A DNA stretch of 5,368 nucleotides from Actinomycetota bacterium (GCA_017882935.1 JADGOP010000196.1:1-5368); one strand, 5' to 3'; positions 1 through 5,291 are shown, counted from the stretch's first letter. Notes: a model not told the origin generated them from the sequence alone. Translations and numbers: made by a program.

Positions 1-290
1 ACCAGGACCGTGCCGGAGACGGCGTCGGCCGCGCCGAGCGCGTCGGTGGAGCGGTAGAGGACCTGCTGCGAGGTGACGCCCGCGACCGGCGTGTCGTTGA
101 CCGGATCGAGGGTGAACACGCTCGAGCGGGACCGGATCACGTCTCCGGGATGGCCGGTGAGCGTGGTGGGCGGCTTGTAGAACGCCTCCTGGCTGGGGGT
201 GGGGCCTTTGCAGGCGGTGGCCGCGGCGATGACGACGACGGCCAGCGCCAGCCCGGTGAGGGCGCGCGTCGGGACGCGAGGAAGCTGCAT
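1..290 (-). CDS. Secretory lipase-like lipoprotein, N-terminal part (runs off window)
   Basis: The frame is open from an ATG at 290-288 to the left edge, giving 96 codons of an incomplete protein. The N-terminus has basic residues (R5, R9), a hydrophobic stretch at about residues 11-26 and then C27 in the context ATAC, which looks like a lipoprotein signal peptide with a lipobox whose -3 position is Ala rather than the usual Leu. The mature start includes FYKPP, then GHPGDVIRS and LYRSTDALG, followed by a VSGTVLV segment. These are the hallmarks, from memory, of the N-terminus of LIP-family secretory lipases of actinomycetes, which hydrolyse acylglycerols or other esters outside the membrane. 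The catalytic Ser-Asp-His lie beyond the window, so activity cannot be judged. An AAGGAG ribosome-binding site lies five bases upstream of the ATG (296-301 on the minus strand), which fixes the start. The gene is divergent from the MerR gene, so shared control is possible. Confidence 0.8.
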   Translation of the reverse strand, partial: MQLPRVPTRALTGLALAVVVIAAATACKGPTPSQEAFYKPPTTLTGHPGDVIRSRSSVFTLDPVNDTPVAGVTSQQVLYRSTDALGAADAVSGTVL

Positions 291-361
291 GGATGCTCCT
301 TGGGGAGTGGGGGAGGTCGCGGCCACGCCCCCCGGGAACATGGGTGACCGACGACACAGTA

Positions 362-391
362 ACTTTACAGAGATCCGCGTGACATCGTCAA
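362..391 (-). promoter_or_regulatory. Candidate promoter of the lipase-like gene
   Basis: Read on the minus strand, TTGACG (391-386) is followed after 18 bases by TAAAGT (367-362). The -35 matches the housekeeping sigma consensus at five of six positions and the -10 at four of six. It would leave a leader of roughly 65 bases before the lipase-like ATG, which carries its own AAGGAG site. The stretch is clearly A/T-richer than its surroundings. Assignment is by consensus only. Confidence 0.5.
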
Positions 392-394
392 GCG
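376..394. promoter_or_regulatory. Imperfect inverted repeat over the lipase promoter -35, possible operator
   Basis: CGCGTGA (376-382) and TCAAGCG (388-394) form a seven-base inverted repeat with one mismatch around a five-base spacer, with the inner pair TGAC-ATC-GTCA. It covers the -35 hexamer of the candidate minus-strand promoter, where a bound repressor would block transcription. The divergent MerR-family protein is one possible ligand. The dyad is short and may be chance. Confidence 0.25.
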
Positions 395-445
395 ATTCAT
401 CAGCACATGGCGCGGTCAGGAACGGGCCATCCCCCGGCCGGTCGG

Positions 446-451
446 TAGACT
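446..451 (+). promoter_or_regulatory. -10 element for a probably leaderless MerR transcript
   Basis: TAGACT has the T-A-n-n-n-T pattern of an actinomycete -10 hexamer. Its last T is separated from the GTG at 459 by exactly seven bases, so transcription would begin at or next to the G of the start codon. No Shine-Dalgarno sequence lies between the hexamer and the GTG (the gap is CCCCTCC). No good -35 is visible 16-18 bases upstream. Leaderless mRNAs with this geometry are common in actinomycetes. Confidence 0.55.
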
Positions 452-458
452 CCCCTCC

Positions 459-1223
459 GTGACGACCGCGCGCCAGCCAACCCCTGTCGGTGAGCGCTAC
501 ACCATCGACGAGCTCGCCCGCCTCAGCGGCCTCACCACCCGCAACATCCGGGCGTTCCAGACCGAGGGCATGCTGCCCGGGCCCGTCCTGCAGGGTCGCA
601 CGGGGTACTACGAGCAGCGGCACCTGGCCCGCATCACCCTCATCGACCGCCTCCAGGCCCAGGGCTTCTCCCGCGCCTCCATCGCCTCCCTGCTGCAGGC
701 CTGGGACCGCGGCCGCAGCTTGGCCGACGTGCTCGGCCTCGACGTGGGGCTCCCCGAGATCCTCGAGGCCGACCCCCACCTGCGCTGCTCGCTCGAGAGC
801 TTCCGCGCCCGCATGGCCAACGACGACGCGGCCATCGCCGAGGCCGTGGCGCTGCGGCTCGCGGTGATCGACGGCGACGAGGTCGAGATCCTCAACCCCG
901 CGCTGTTCGACATCGGCCGCGACCTCGCCCGGGCCGGCCTGCCGCTGCGCTCGATCATGCAGGAGGCGCGGCGCCTCCGCGAGGCGGCCGACAACATCGC
1001 CCACCACTACGTCGACGAGCTGGTCTCGCAGATCACCCGGTCCCTCGCCGAGCGCGGTGCCTCGGGGCCCGAACCCGACTCGCTGGTGCAGCTGCTGCAC
1101 CGCCTCTCGCCGGTGATCACGCGCAGCGTCGACGCCGCGCTCCGGCAGTCGATGAACGACCACCTGCGCGAGGTGCTGGCCGCGCTGAGCGAAGCCCAGG
1201 CCGCCGACGGCGCCACCGCCTGA
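459..1223 (+). CDS. MerR-family transcriptional regulator with long C-terminal helical domain
   Basis: The 254-residue protein opens with a MerR-type winged helix-turn-helix at about residues 14-80: YTIDELARLSGLTTRNIRAF forms the HTH, EGMLPGP and GRTGYYEQRHLARI form the wing region, and LIDRLQAQGFSRASIASLL is the following helix pair. In this family the N-terminal domain binds promoter DNA as a dimer and the C-terminal part senses the signal. Here the C-terminal part (about 85-254) is long and predicted helical. It has no cysteine cluster of the MerR/CueR metal-sensor type and no recognisable drug-binding domain, so the effector is unknown. The GTG start is supported by a -10 hexamer seven bases upstream and by the HTH lying near the N-terminus. 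The gene is divergent from the lipase-like gene and upstream of the alcohol dehydrogenase unit, so either could be a target (inference). MerR family membership is firm; function is not. Confidence 0.88.
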   Translation: MTTARQPTPVGERYTIDELARLSGLTTRNIRAFQTEGMLPGPVLQGRTGYYEQRHLARITLIDRLQAQGFSRASIASLLQAWDRGRSLADVLGLDVGLPEILEADPHLRCSLESFRARMANDDAAIAEAVALRLAVIDGDEVEILNPALFDIGRDLARAGLPLRSIMQEARRLREAADNIAHHYVDELVSQITRSLAERGASGPEPDSLVQLLHRLSPVITRSVDAALRQSMNDHLREVLAALSEAQAADGATA

Positions 1224-1311
1224 CCACGGCCACCCACCCCCGCAGGGGCCGACCCGGTGTGACGCCTGGCGGCGCGATCGCGATCCCGACCCCCGGGTCA
1301 GGAGGTGTGCG

Positions 1312-1317
1312 TAGGAT
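1312..1317 (+). promoter_or_regulatory. Possible -10 hexamer for the alcohol dehydrogenase operon
   Basis: TAGGAT matches TATAAT at four of six positions and would start transcription near 1324, giving a leader of about 55 bases before the GTG at 1380. No convincing -35 is seen at the right distance. The 156-base spacer 1224-1379 otherwise holds a small CCCC-GCA-GGGG hairpin (1238-1248) just after the MerR stop and a GCGATCGC palindrome (1274-1281). Confidence 0.25.
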
Positions 1318-1379
1318 GCGAAGCCGCTGCTGCTCAGAGCAGTCCGACCACACCGACACGCATCCTTGGGGGATCCGCT

Positions 1380-2489
1380 GTGCAGACCGAAGCCGCCATT
1401 CTGTGGGAACTGAACTCGCCTTGGAGCGTCGAGACCATCGAGCTCGACCCGCCGAAGGCCGGCGAGATCCTCGTCGAGCTCACCGCCTCGGGCATGTGCC
1501 ACTCCGACGAGCACCTCGTCACGGGTGACCTGCCCGGTGCCCTGCCCATGATCGGTGGCCACGAGGGCGCCGGCGTGGTGCTCGAGGTCGGCGAAGGCGT
1601 CACCCGCCTCGCTCCCGGCGACCACGTCGTGTTCAGCTTCGTGCCGGCCTGCGGCCACTGTCCGCCCTGCGCGAGCGGACACTCCAACCTCTGCGACAAC
1701 GGCGCGGGCCTGCTCATCGGCGCCCAGCTCGACGGCACCACCCGCCACCACGCCAAGGGCCAGGACATCTGGACCATGGTCTGCCTGGGCACGTTCTCCA
1801 AGCACACCGTCGTCAACGAGATGTCGTGCGTGAAGGTCGAGGACGACATCCCCCTCGAGCTGGCCTGCCTCGTCGGCTGCGGTGTCACCACCGGCTGGGG
1901 CTCCTCGGTCTACGCGGCCGATGTGCAGCCCGGCGACAACGTCGCGGTCATCGGCATCGGCGGCATCGGCGCCTCAGCCGTGCAGGGCGCCCGCCTCGCC
2001 GGTGCGCGCAACATCTTCGCCATCGACCCGGTGGAGTTCAAGCGTGAGCAGGCCGAGAAGTTCGGCGCCACGCACACCATCCCCAGCATCGGCGAGGCCC
2101 TCGAGCTCATCAACGAGGTCACCTGGGGCCGCATGTGCGAGAAGGTCATCTGCTGCATGGGTGTCGGCCAGGGCGACCAGATGGCGTCGATCATGATGCT
2201 CTGCGGCAAGCTCGGAACCGTCGTGGCCACCAACATCCACTCGGCCGCCGAGACCGAGATCACCATCAGCATGGTCGACCTCACCCTCAGCCAGAAGAAG
2301 CTCGTGGGCACCATCTTCGGCAACGCCAACCCGCACGCCGACATCCCCAAGCTGATGCACCTCTACCGCAGCGGCCAGCTCGACCTCGCCGGCATGGTCA
2401 CCCGCGAGTACGACCTCAAGGACATCAACCAGGGGTACCAGGACATGCGCGACGGCAAGAACATCCGCGGCGTCCTGCGCTACAAGTGA
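1380..2489 (+). CDS. NDMA-dependent-type zinc alcohol dehydrogenase (mycofactocin-associated family)
   Basis: This 369-residue medium-chain dehydrogenase/reductase oxidises alcohols to aldehydes or ketones. Catalytic-zinc ligands are visible as C40 (SGMCHSDEH), H61 (GGHEGAG) and C167 (VGCGVTTG). The structural-zinc set is C91, C94, C97 and C105 (spacing 2, 2, 7). The Rossmann motif G192-I-G-G-I-G197 is followed by D216 at the end of the next strand, which indicates NAD rather than NADP. Length and sequence style (AAILWE near the start, IELDPPKAGEI, SDEHLVTGDLP, QGYQDMRDGKNIRGVLRY at the end) match the actinobacterial family in which NAD stays bound and is re-oxidised by an external acceptor, the dye NDMA in vitro and probably mycofactocin in vivo. 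No mycofactocin genes are in the window. The GTG at 1380 gives the normal N-terminus and has a GGGGGA site (1368-1373) six bases upstream; an earlier in-frame GTG at 1305 would add 25 unlikely residues across the probable promoter. The substrate is unknown. Confidence 0.9.
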   Translation: MQTEAAILWELNSPWSVETIELDPPKAGEILVELTASGMCHSDEHLVTGDLPGALPMIGGHEGAGVVLEVGEGVTRLAPGDHVVFSFVPACGHCPPCASGHSNLCDNGAGLLIGAQLDGTTRHHAKGQDIWTMVCLGTFSKHTVVNEMSCVKVEDDIPLELACLVGCGVTTGWGSSVYAADVQPGDNVAVIGIGGIGASAVQGARLAGARNIFAIDPVEFKREQAEKFGATHTIPSIGEALELINEVTWGRMCEKVICCMGVGQGDQMASIMMLCGKLGTVVATNIHSAAETEITISMVDLTLSQKKLVGTIFGNANPHADIPKLMHLYRSGQLDLAGMVTREYDLKDINQGYQDMRDGKNIRGVLRYK

Positions 2490-2502
2490 CGGTGCGCACG
2501 CC

Positions 2503-3522
2503 GTGACACCCACCTCCGGGCTCGTGTCCCAGCTGGCCACAACGGTGGTGGGCCGGGGCCGCGAGCTCGAGGTCGTCCTGGCCGCGCTCGACGCGGGCCG
2601 GCACGTGCTGCTCGAGGGACCGCCGGGCACCGGCAAGTCCACGTTGCTGCGCGCCATCGCCGAGGCCACCGGGCAGGGCTTCGAGTTCGTCGAGGGCAAC
2701 GCCGAGCTCACCCCGGCGCGCCTGGTGGGCCACTTCGACCCGGCCCTCGTGCTCAGCGAGGGCTACTCCGAGAAGGTCTTCGTCGACGGGCCACTCGTCG
2801 CCGCGCTGCGCGCCGGCGCGCTGCTCTACGTCGAGGAGCTCAACCGGGTCCCCGAGGACACGCTCAACACCCTCATCACGGTGATGTCCGAGGGTGAGCT
2901 GCACGTCCCCCGCCTCGGGCGCATCGTGGCCGAGCCGGGCTTCCACCTCGTGGCCGCCATGAACCCCTTCGACGCCGTCGGCACCGCCCGCATCTCGTCG
3001 GCGGTCTACGACCGGTGCTGCCGGCTGGTGGTCGACTACCAGTCGGCGCCCGACGAGGCACGCATCGTCGAGGCCGCGCTCACCGCCGAGCGCACGCCCG
3101 GTGCGCCCGATGACGAGTGGCAGCGCCGCATCGTCGAGGTGGTGCGCCGCACGCGCGCCCACCCCGACGTGCGCGTGGGCTCGTCGGTCCGCGGCGCCAT
3201 CGACGCCACGCTCGTCGCCGCGTCGCTGTCGCGCCTCCGGGGGCTGGCGGCAGTCGACGACGGGGTCACCCTCGACGCCGCGCTGGTTGCCCTGTCGGGT
3301 CGGGTGCGCGTGCGCGAGGGCTCGAGCTGCACGGCCGACGACATCGTGCGCGCGCTCGTGGCCGAGGTCTTCGCCGCGCCCGCGCCGCCGGCCGAGGACG
3401 CCCCCGGGCCCGAGGGTGCGGCCACGACACCCGACGGCCAAGGCACCGACGGCCGCCCGCCCGGCGCCCCCGGAGGTGCCGAGCCGGGAAAACCCGACGC
3501 CCCGCTGGCTCGACGGGGCTGA
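2503..3522 (+). CDS. MoxR-type AAA+ ATPase with proline/glycine-rich tail
   Basis: The 339-residue protein is a MoxR-like AAA+ ATPase, a family of hexameric cytosolic chaperones that remodel or metallate client enzymes together with a VWA-domain partner. Visible elements are Walker A GPPGTGKST (39-47), a Walker B region LLYVEELNR (107-115), the sensor-1 region VAAMNPFDAVG with N154, a VYDRCCR segment with likely arginine finger R171, and a sensor-2 region GSSVRGA with R230. The Walker B aspartate is Glu (VEE instead of DE), a conservative change that I believe recurs in actinobacterial relatives. The AAA+ core and lid end near residue 290. The last 49 residues are rich in Pro, Gly and Ala, like an interdomain linker. 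The GTG start lies 13 bases after the dehydrogenase stop with no clear Shine-Dalgarno sequence, which suggests co-transcription and coupled translation. The 3' end contains a possible frameshift site leading into the VWA frame (described separately). Confidence 0.88.
   Translation: MTPTSGLVSQLATTVVGRGRELEVVLAALDAGRHVLLEGPPGTGKSTLLRAIAEATGQGFEFVEGNAELTPARLVGHFDPALVLSEGYSEKVFVDGPLVAALRAGALLYVEELNRVPEDTLNTLITVMSEGELHVPRLGRIVAEPGFHLVAAMNPFDAVGTARISSAVYDRCCRLVVDYQSAPDEARIVEAALTAERTPGAPDDEWQRRIVEVVRRTRAHPDVRVGSSVRGAIDATLVAASLSRLRGLAAVDDGVTLDAALVALSGRVRVREGSSCTADDIVRALVAEVFAAPAPPAEDAPGPEGAATTPDGQGTDGRPPGAPGGAEPGKPDAPLARRG
3486..3519 (+). promoter_or_regulatory. Candidate programmed -1 ribosomal frameshift site
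   Basis: In the ATPase reading frame the bases 3486-3492 read G GGA AAA, a textbook X-XXY-YYZ slippery heptamer. It is followed by a six-base spacer (3493-3498) and then a stem of six G/C pairs, GCCCCG (3499-3504) with CGGGGC (3514-3519), around a nine-base loop. The ATPase stop TGA is at 3520-3522, directly after the stem. A -1 slip places the ribosome at codon 3492 in the frame of the VWA protein, open to 4457, giving a product of 330 + 321 = 651 residues. The A-run stands out in very GC-rich surroundings. Frameshifting is an inference from this layout. Confidence 0.45.
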
Positions 3523-4457
3523 TCCGGGAAGGCGACGAGGCCGACGACACCGTCGCCGAGGCACGGCGCGCCACCACCGCTCGCCGCGACCTGGCCCGCC
3601 ACCACCCCGCCTTCGGGGAGGTCTCCCCCGAGGTCGGCGTGCTCGACGAGGAGGCCTTCGCGGAGCACCTCGACGCCGCGCCCGACGAGGCGCTGGCGCT
3701 GCTGGCCGACCTCACCGGGGCCACCGACGCCGCGCTGCGCGACCTGGCCCGGCGGCTCGCCGCGCGCGTGGTGGTCGACGCCGCCGCCACGCGCGGGACG
3801 ACGGGTCGCGGCCGCACCGCCCGCCTCCGGACCCGCCCGATGCCCGAGGTGGGTGGCGACCTCGACCTCGACGCCAGCCTCGACACGCTCGTGGCGGCCC
3901 GACTCGCCGACGTCCCGCCCGAGGTCGACGAGCTCCGCGCCCAGGTGTGGAACCACCCCGGCCGGGCCGTGTGCCTGCTCGTCGACCGGTCGGGCTCGAT
4001 GCGGGGCGAGGCGCTGGCCACGGCCGCGCTGGCCGCTGCCGCGGTGGCGTTCGGCGCCCCCGACGACCACAGCGTCGTGGCGTTCGGCGCCGACGCGGTG
4101 GTGGTGAAGTCGCAGGACGTGCCGAAGGCGCCCGGGGTGGTCGTCGAGGAACTGCTGGCCCTGCGCGGGCACGGCACCACCGACCTGTGCCTCGCGTTCA
4201 CCGCCTGCCGGGCCCAGCTCGAGCGCTCGACCGCGCCCGAGCGGCTCGTGGTGCTGCTGTCCGACTGCCGGGCGACCGCCGGTGACGACCACCTCCGCGC
4301 GGCCGCCGAGCTGGCGTCCTCCAGCCGGCTGGTGGTGGTCGCCCCCGAGGCCGACGCCGAGGCCGCCCGCACCTTCGCCGCAGCGGTCGGCGCGGCCGTC
4401 ACCGCCGTGGCCGGCCCCGCGGCGATCCCCGCCGCCTTCGCCGCCCTCCTCGCCTGA
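3519..4457 (+). CDS. VWA-domain (CoxE-like) protein, partner of the MoxR-type ATPase
   Basis: Counted from the CTG at 3519 the protein has 312 residues. An N-terminal helical region (about 20-90, with RHHPAFGEVSPEVG and LADLTGATDAALRDLARRLA) and a basic segment (about 92-107) precede a VWA domain (about 148-312). The MIDAS metal site is complete: D156-R-S158-G-S160, T221 in GHGTTDL, and D249 in LLSDCRA. Such proteins bind a client through the MIDAS while the MoxR ATPase supplies energy. The start is uncertain. The frame has no ATG, GTG or TTG between 3117 and 3639; the GTG at 3639 has a GAGG site five bases upstream but would drop coding-like sequence. The CTG at 3519 overlaps the ATPase stop as CTGA and would allow reinitiation; alternatively the domain is made by -1 frameshifting from the ATPase. 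G/C-ending codon use is clear from about 3530. The function as a VWA partner is firm; the start is not. Confidence 0.82.
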   Translation: MIREGDEADDTVAEARRATTARRDLARHHPAFGEVSPEVGVLDEEAFAEHLDAAPDEALALLADLTGATDAALRDLARRLAARVVVDAAATRGTTGRGRTARLRTRPMPEVGGDLDLDASLDTLVAARLADVPPEVDELRAQVWNHPGRAVCLLVDRSGSMRGEALATAALAAAAVAFGAPDDHSVVAFGADAVVVKSQDVPKAPGVVVEELLALRGHGTTDLCLAFTACRAQLERSTAPERLVVLLSDCRATAGDDHLRAAAELASSSRLVVVAPEADAEAARTFAAAVGAAVTAVAGPAAIPAAFAALLA

Positions 4458-4481
4458 CCCCCGCCCCCGCCACCCGCCCCG

Positions 4482-4612
4482 CCGCGAATGTTCTGTGGGA
4501 AGCCCCGGAAAGCGGGCACATTCCCGGTTAGCTACAGCAAGCGCCGCCCGCGCTTGCTGTAGCTCACCCCGTTATCGGTCGTATGGCGACCACTTCTACA
4601 GGACATTCGCGG
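4482..4612 (+). other. Large nested inverted-repeat element, possible structured RNA or REP/MITE-like repeat
   Basis: The non-coding stretch after the VWA gene can fold into a four-way junction. P1 pairs 4482-4500 with 4594-4612: 19 continuous pairs, 16 Watson-Crick and three G-U (4492/4602, 4497/4597, 4499/4595). P2 is a hairpin at 4502-4517 (GCCCC with GGGC plus one bulge). P3 is the long central hairpin 4526-4568. P4 is a hairpin at 4577-4591 (GGTCG with CGACC, loop TATGG). Joining segments are 1, 8, 8 and 2 bases, so the layout is nearly symmetric. The G-U pairs would be A-C mismatches in the opposite strand, which favours a plus-strand RNA. I recognise no known RNA family, and no target-site duplication is obvious at the ends. 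A BIME-like pair of inverted REP units is an alternative, because CTGTGG (4493-4498) and its counterpart CTGTAG on the other strand each precede a hairpin. Confidence 0.55.
4526..4568 (+). repeat. Long perfect hairpin (15-bp inverted repeat) within the 4482-4612 element
   Basis: AGCTACAGCAAGCGC (4530-4544) and GCGCTTGCTGTAGCT (4550-4564) are exact inverted copies around the five-base loop CGCCC. Beyond one T/C mismatch (4529/4565) three more pairs extend the stem to 4526 and 4568. It could slow or terminate transcription leaving the VWA gene, but it has no T-tract on either side, so it is not a standard intrinsic terminator. Confidence 0.75.
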
Positions 4613-4636
4613 AAATCGGGGGTGGCCGGGCCCGGG

Positions 4637-4654
4637 CGTTACCGCCCGGTAACG
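4637..4654. promoter_or_regulatory. Perfect palindromic operator upstream of the TetR gene
   Basis: CGTTACCG-CC-CGGTAACG is a perfect eight-base inverted repeat with a two-base spacer, the size and symmetry typical of TetR-family operators. It ends 25 bases before the GTG at 4680. A plausible -10 hexamer, TAACGT (4650-4655), overlaps its right half, so binding would block transcription and give autorepression. No clear -35 is seen. Confidence 0.6.
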
Positions 4655-4679
4655 TTTCGGTCTGACCCCCGGGAGAGCC

Positions 4680-5291
4680 GTGTCCGCTCGTCTTCCTGCA
4701 CGTGAACGCCGTCGCCAGCTGCTCGATCGAGCGCTGCCCGTGTTCGCCGCGCACGGCTACCGCGGCACCTCCATGAACCAGATCGCCGAGGCGGCAGGGG
4801 TCACCAAGCCGGTCCTCTACCAGCACTTCGCGTCGAAGCGGGAGCTGTTCTCCGAGCTGCTCGTCGACGTCGGCGGCCAGCTCGAGGAGGCCATCCTCAA
4901 GGCCACGGCCGCCGAGGGCCCGCGGGGCCAGGTCGAGGCCGGCTTCCGGGCCTACTTCCGCTTCGTGGCCGAGCGCACCGACGCCTTCCGGGTGCTGTTC
5001 GGTGCAGGCACCCGCCACGACGCCGAGTTCGCCCAGACGGTCCGCCACTTCGAGTCGGGCATGGCCGACATCATCGCCAACCTCATCCGCATCGAGGGGC
5101 TCGACCAGGAGCGCCGCCGCCTGCTGGCCCACGGCATCGTCGGCATCGCGGAGGTCACCAGCCGCCACTGGCTCGCTGGGGCCGACCAGGCCGACGTCGG
5201 CTCGCCGGCCGTCGACCCCGACCCCGACACCCTGGCGGCCCAGGTCGCCGACCTGGCCTGGGCGGGGCTGCGCGGCATCCACCCCCGCTGA
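4680..5291 (+). CDS. TetR-family transcriptional regulator
   Basis: The 203-residue protein has the TetR layout. The N-terminal DNA-binding domain (about 8-55) begins with ARERRRQLLDRALPVFAAHG, continues with YRGTSMNQIAEAAGVTK as the helix-turn-helix, and ends with the signature PVLYQHFASKRELF. The C-terminal helical ligand-binding and dimerisation domain (about 60-200) contains FRVLFGAGTRHDAEFAQ and a GIVGIAEVTSRHWLAG stretch of the kind seen in actinobacterial TetR proteins linked to lipid or acyl-CoA metabolism, but the ligand cannot be told from sequence. The GTG start puts the HTH at the usual distance from the N-terminus and has a weak GGGAG site (4671-4675) four bases upstream. A perfect palindrome lies 25 bases before the start, so autorepression is likely. 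It is separated from the VWA gene by the structured element, so it is probably a transcription unit of its own. Confidence 0.9.
   Translation: MSARLPARERRRQLLDRALPVFAAHGYRGTSMNQIAEAAGVTKPVLYQHFASKRELFSELLVDVGGQLEEAILKATAAEGPRGQVEAGFRAYFRFVAERTDAFRVLFGAGTRHDAEFAQTVRHFESGMADIIANLIRIEGLDQERRRLLAHGIVGIAEVTSRHWLAGADQADVGSPAVDPDPDTLAAQVADLAWAGLRGIHPR

Noticed and set aside
150..462. Plus-strand open frames in 150-462
   Set aside because: They lie opposite the lipase-like gene and the divergent spacer, have low-complexity products and no ribosome-binding site.
1238..1248. Terminator hairpin after the MerR gene (CCCC-GCA-GGGG)
   Set aside because: It has only four pairs with a three-base loop and no T-tract; expected by chance in this base composition.
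1305..1379. Upstream GTG start (1305) for the alcohol dehydrogenase
   Set aside because: It would add 25 residues unlike the family and cover the probable promoter and ribosome-binding site; GTG 1380 gives the usual length and N-terminus.
3101..4285. Plus-strand frame 3101-4285, including a GTG at 3476 followed by PSRENPTPRWLDGADPG
   Set aside because: The short segment after GTG 3476 looks protein-like, but the frame soon becomes Arg/Pro-rich without motifs, and joining the VWA frame from it would need a +1 shift. I treat it as a shadow frame.
2425..4519. Long minus-strand open frames opposite the ATPase and VWA genes (2425-3564, 3036-4292, 3266-4519)
   Set aside because: Their products are low-complexity, rich in Arg, Ala, Gly and Ser, with no domain. 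Such open frames are expected opposite GC-rich genes with G/C-ending codons.
4526..4568. Intrinsic terminator after the VWA gene
   Set aside because: The stem is strong but no T-tract follows on either strand. A role in termination is possible but not of the standard type.
4482..4612. Integron attC recombination site
   Set aside because: It is imperfectly palindromic and of plausible length, but the conserved GTTRRRY and RYYYAAC boxes are absent and the hairpins are arranged differently.
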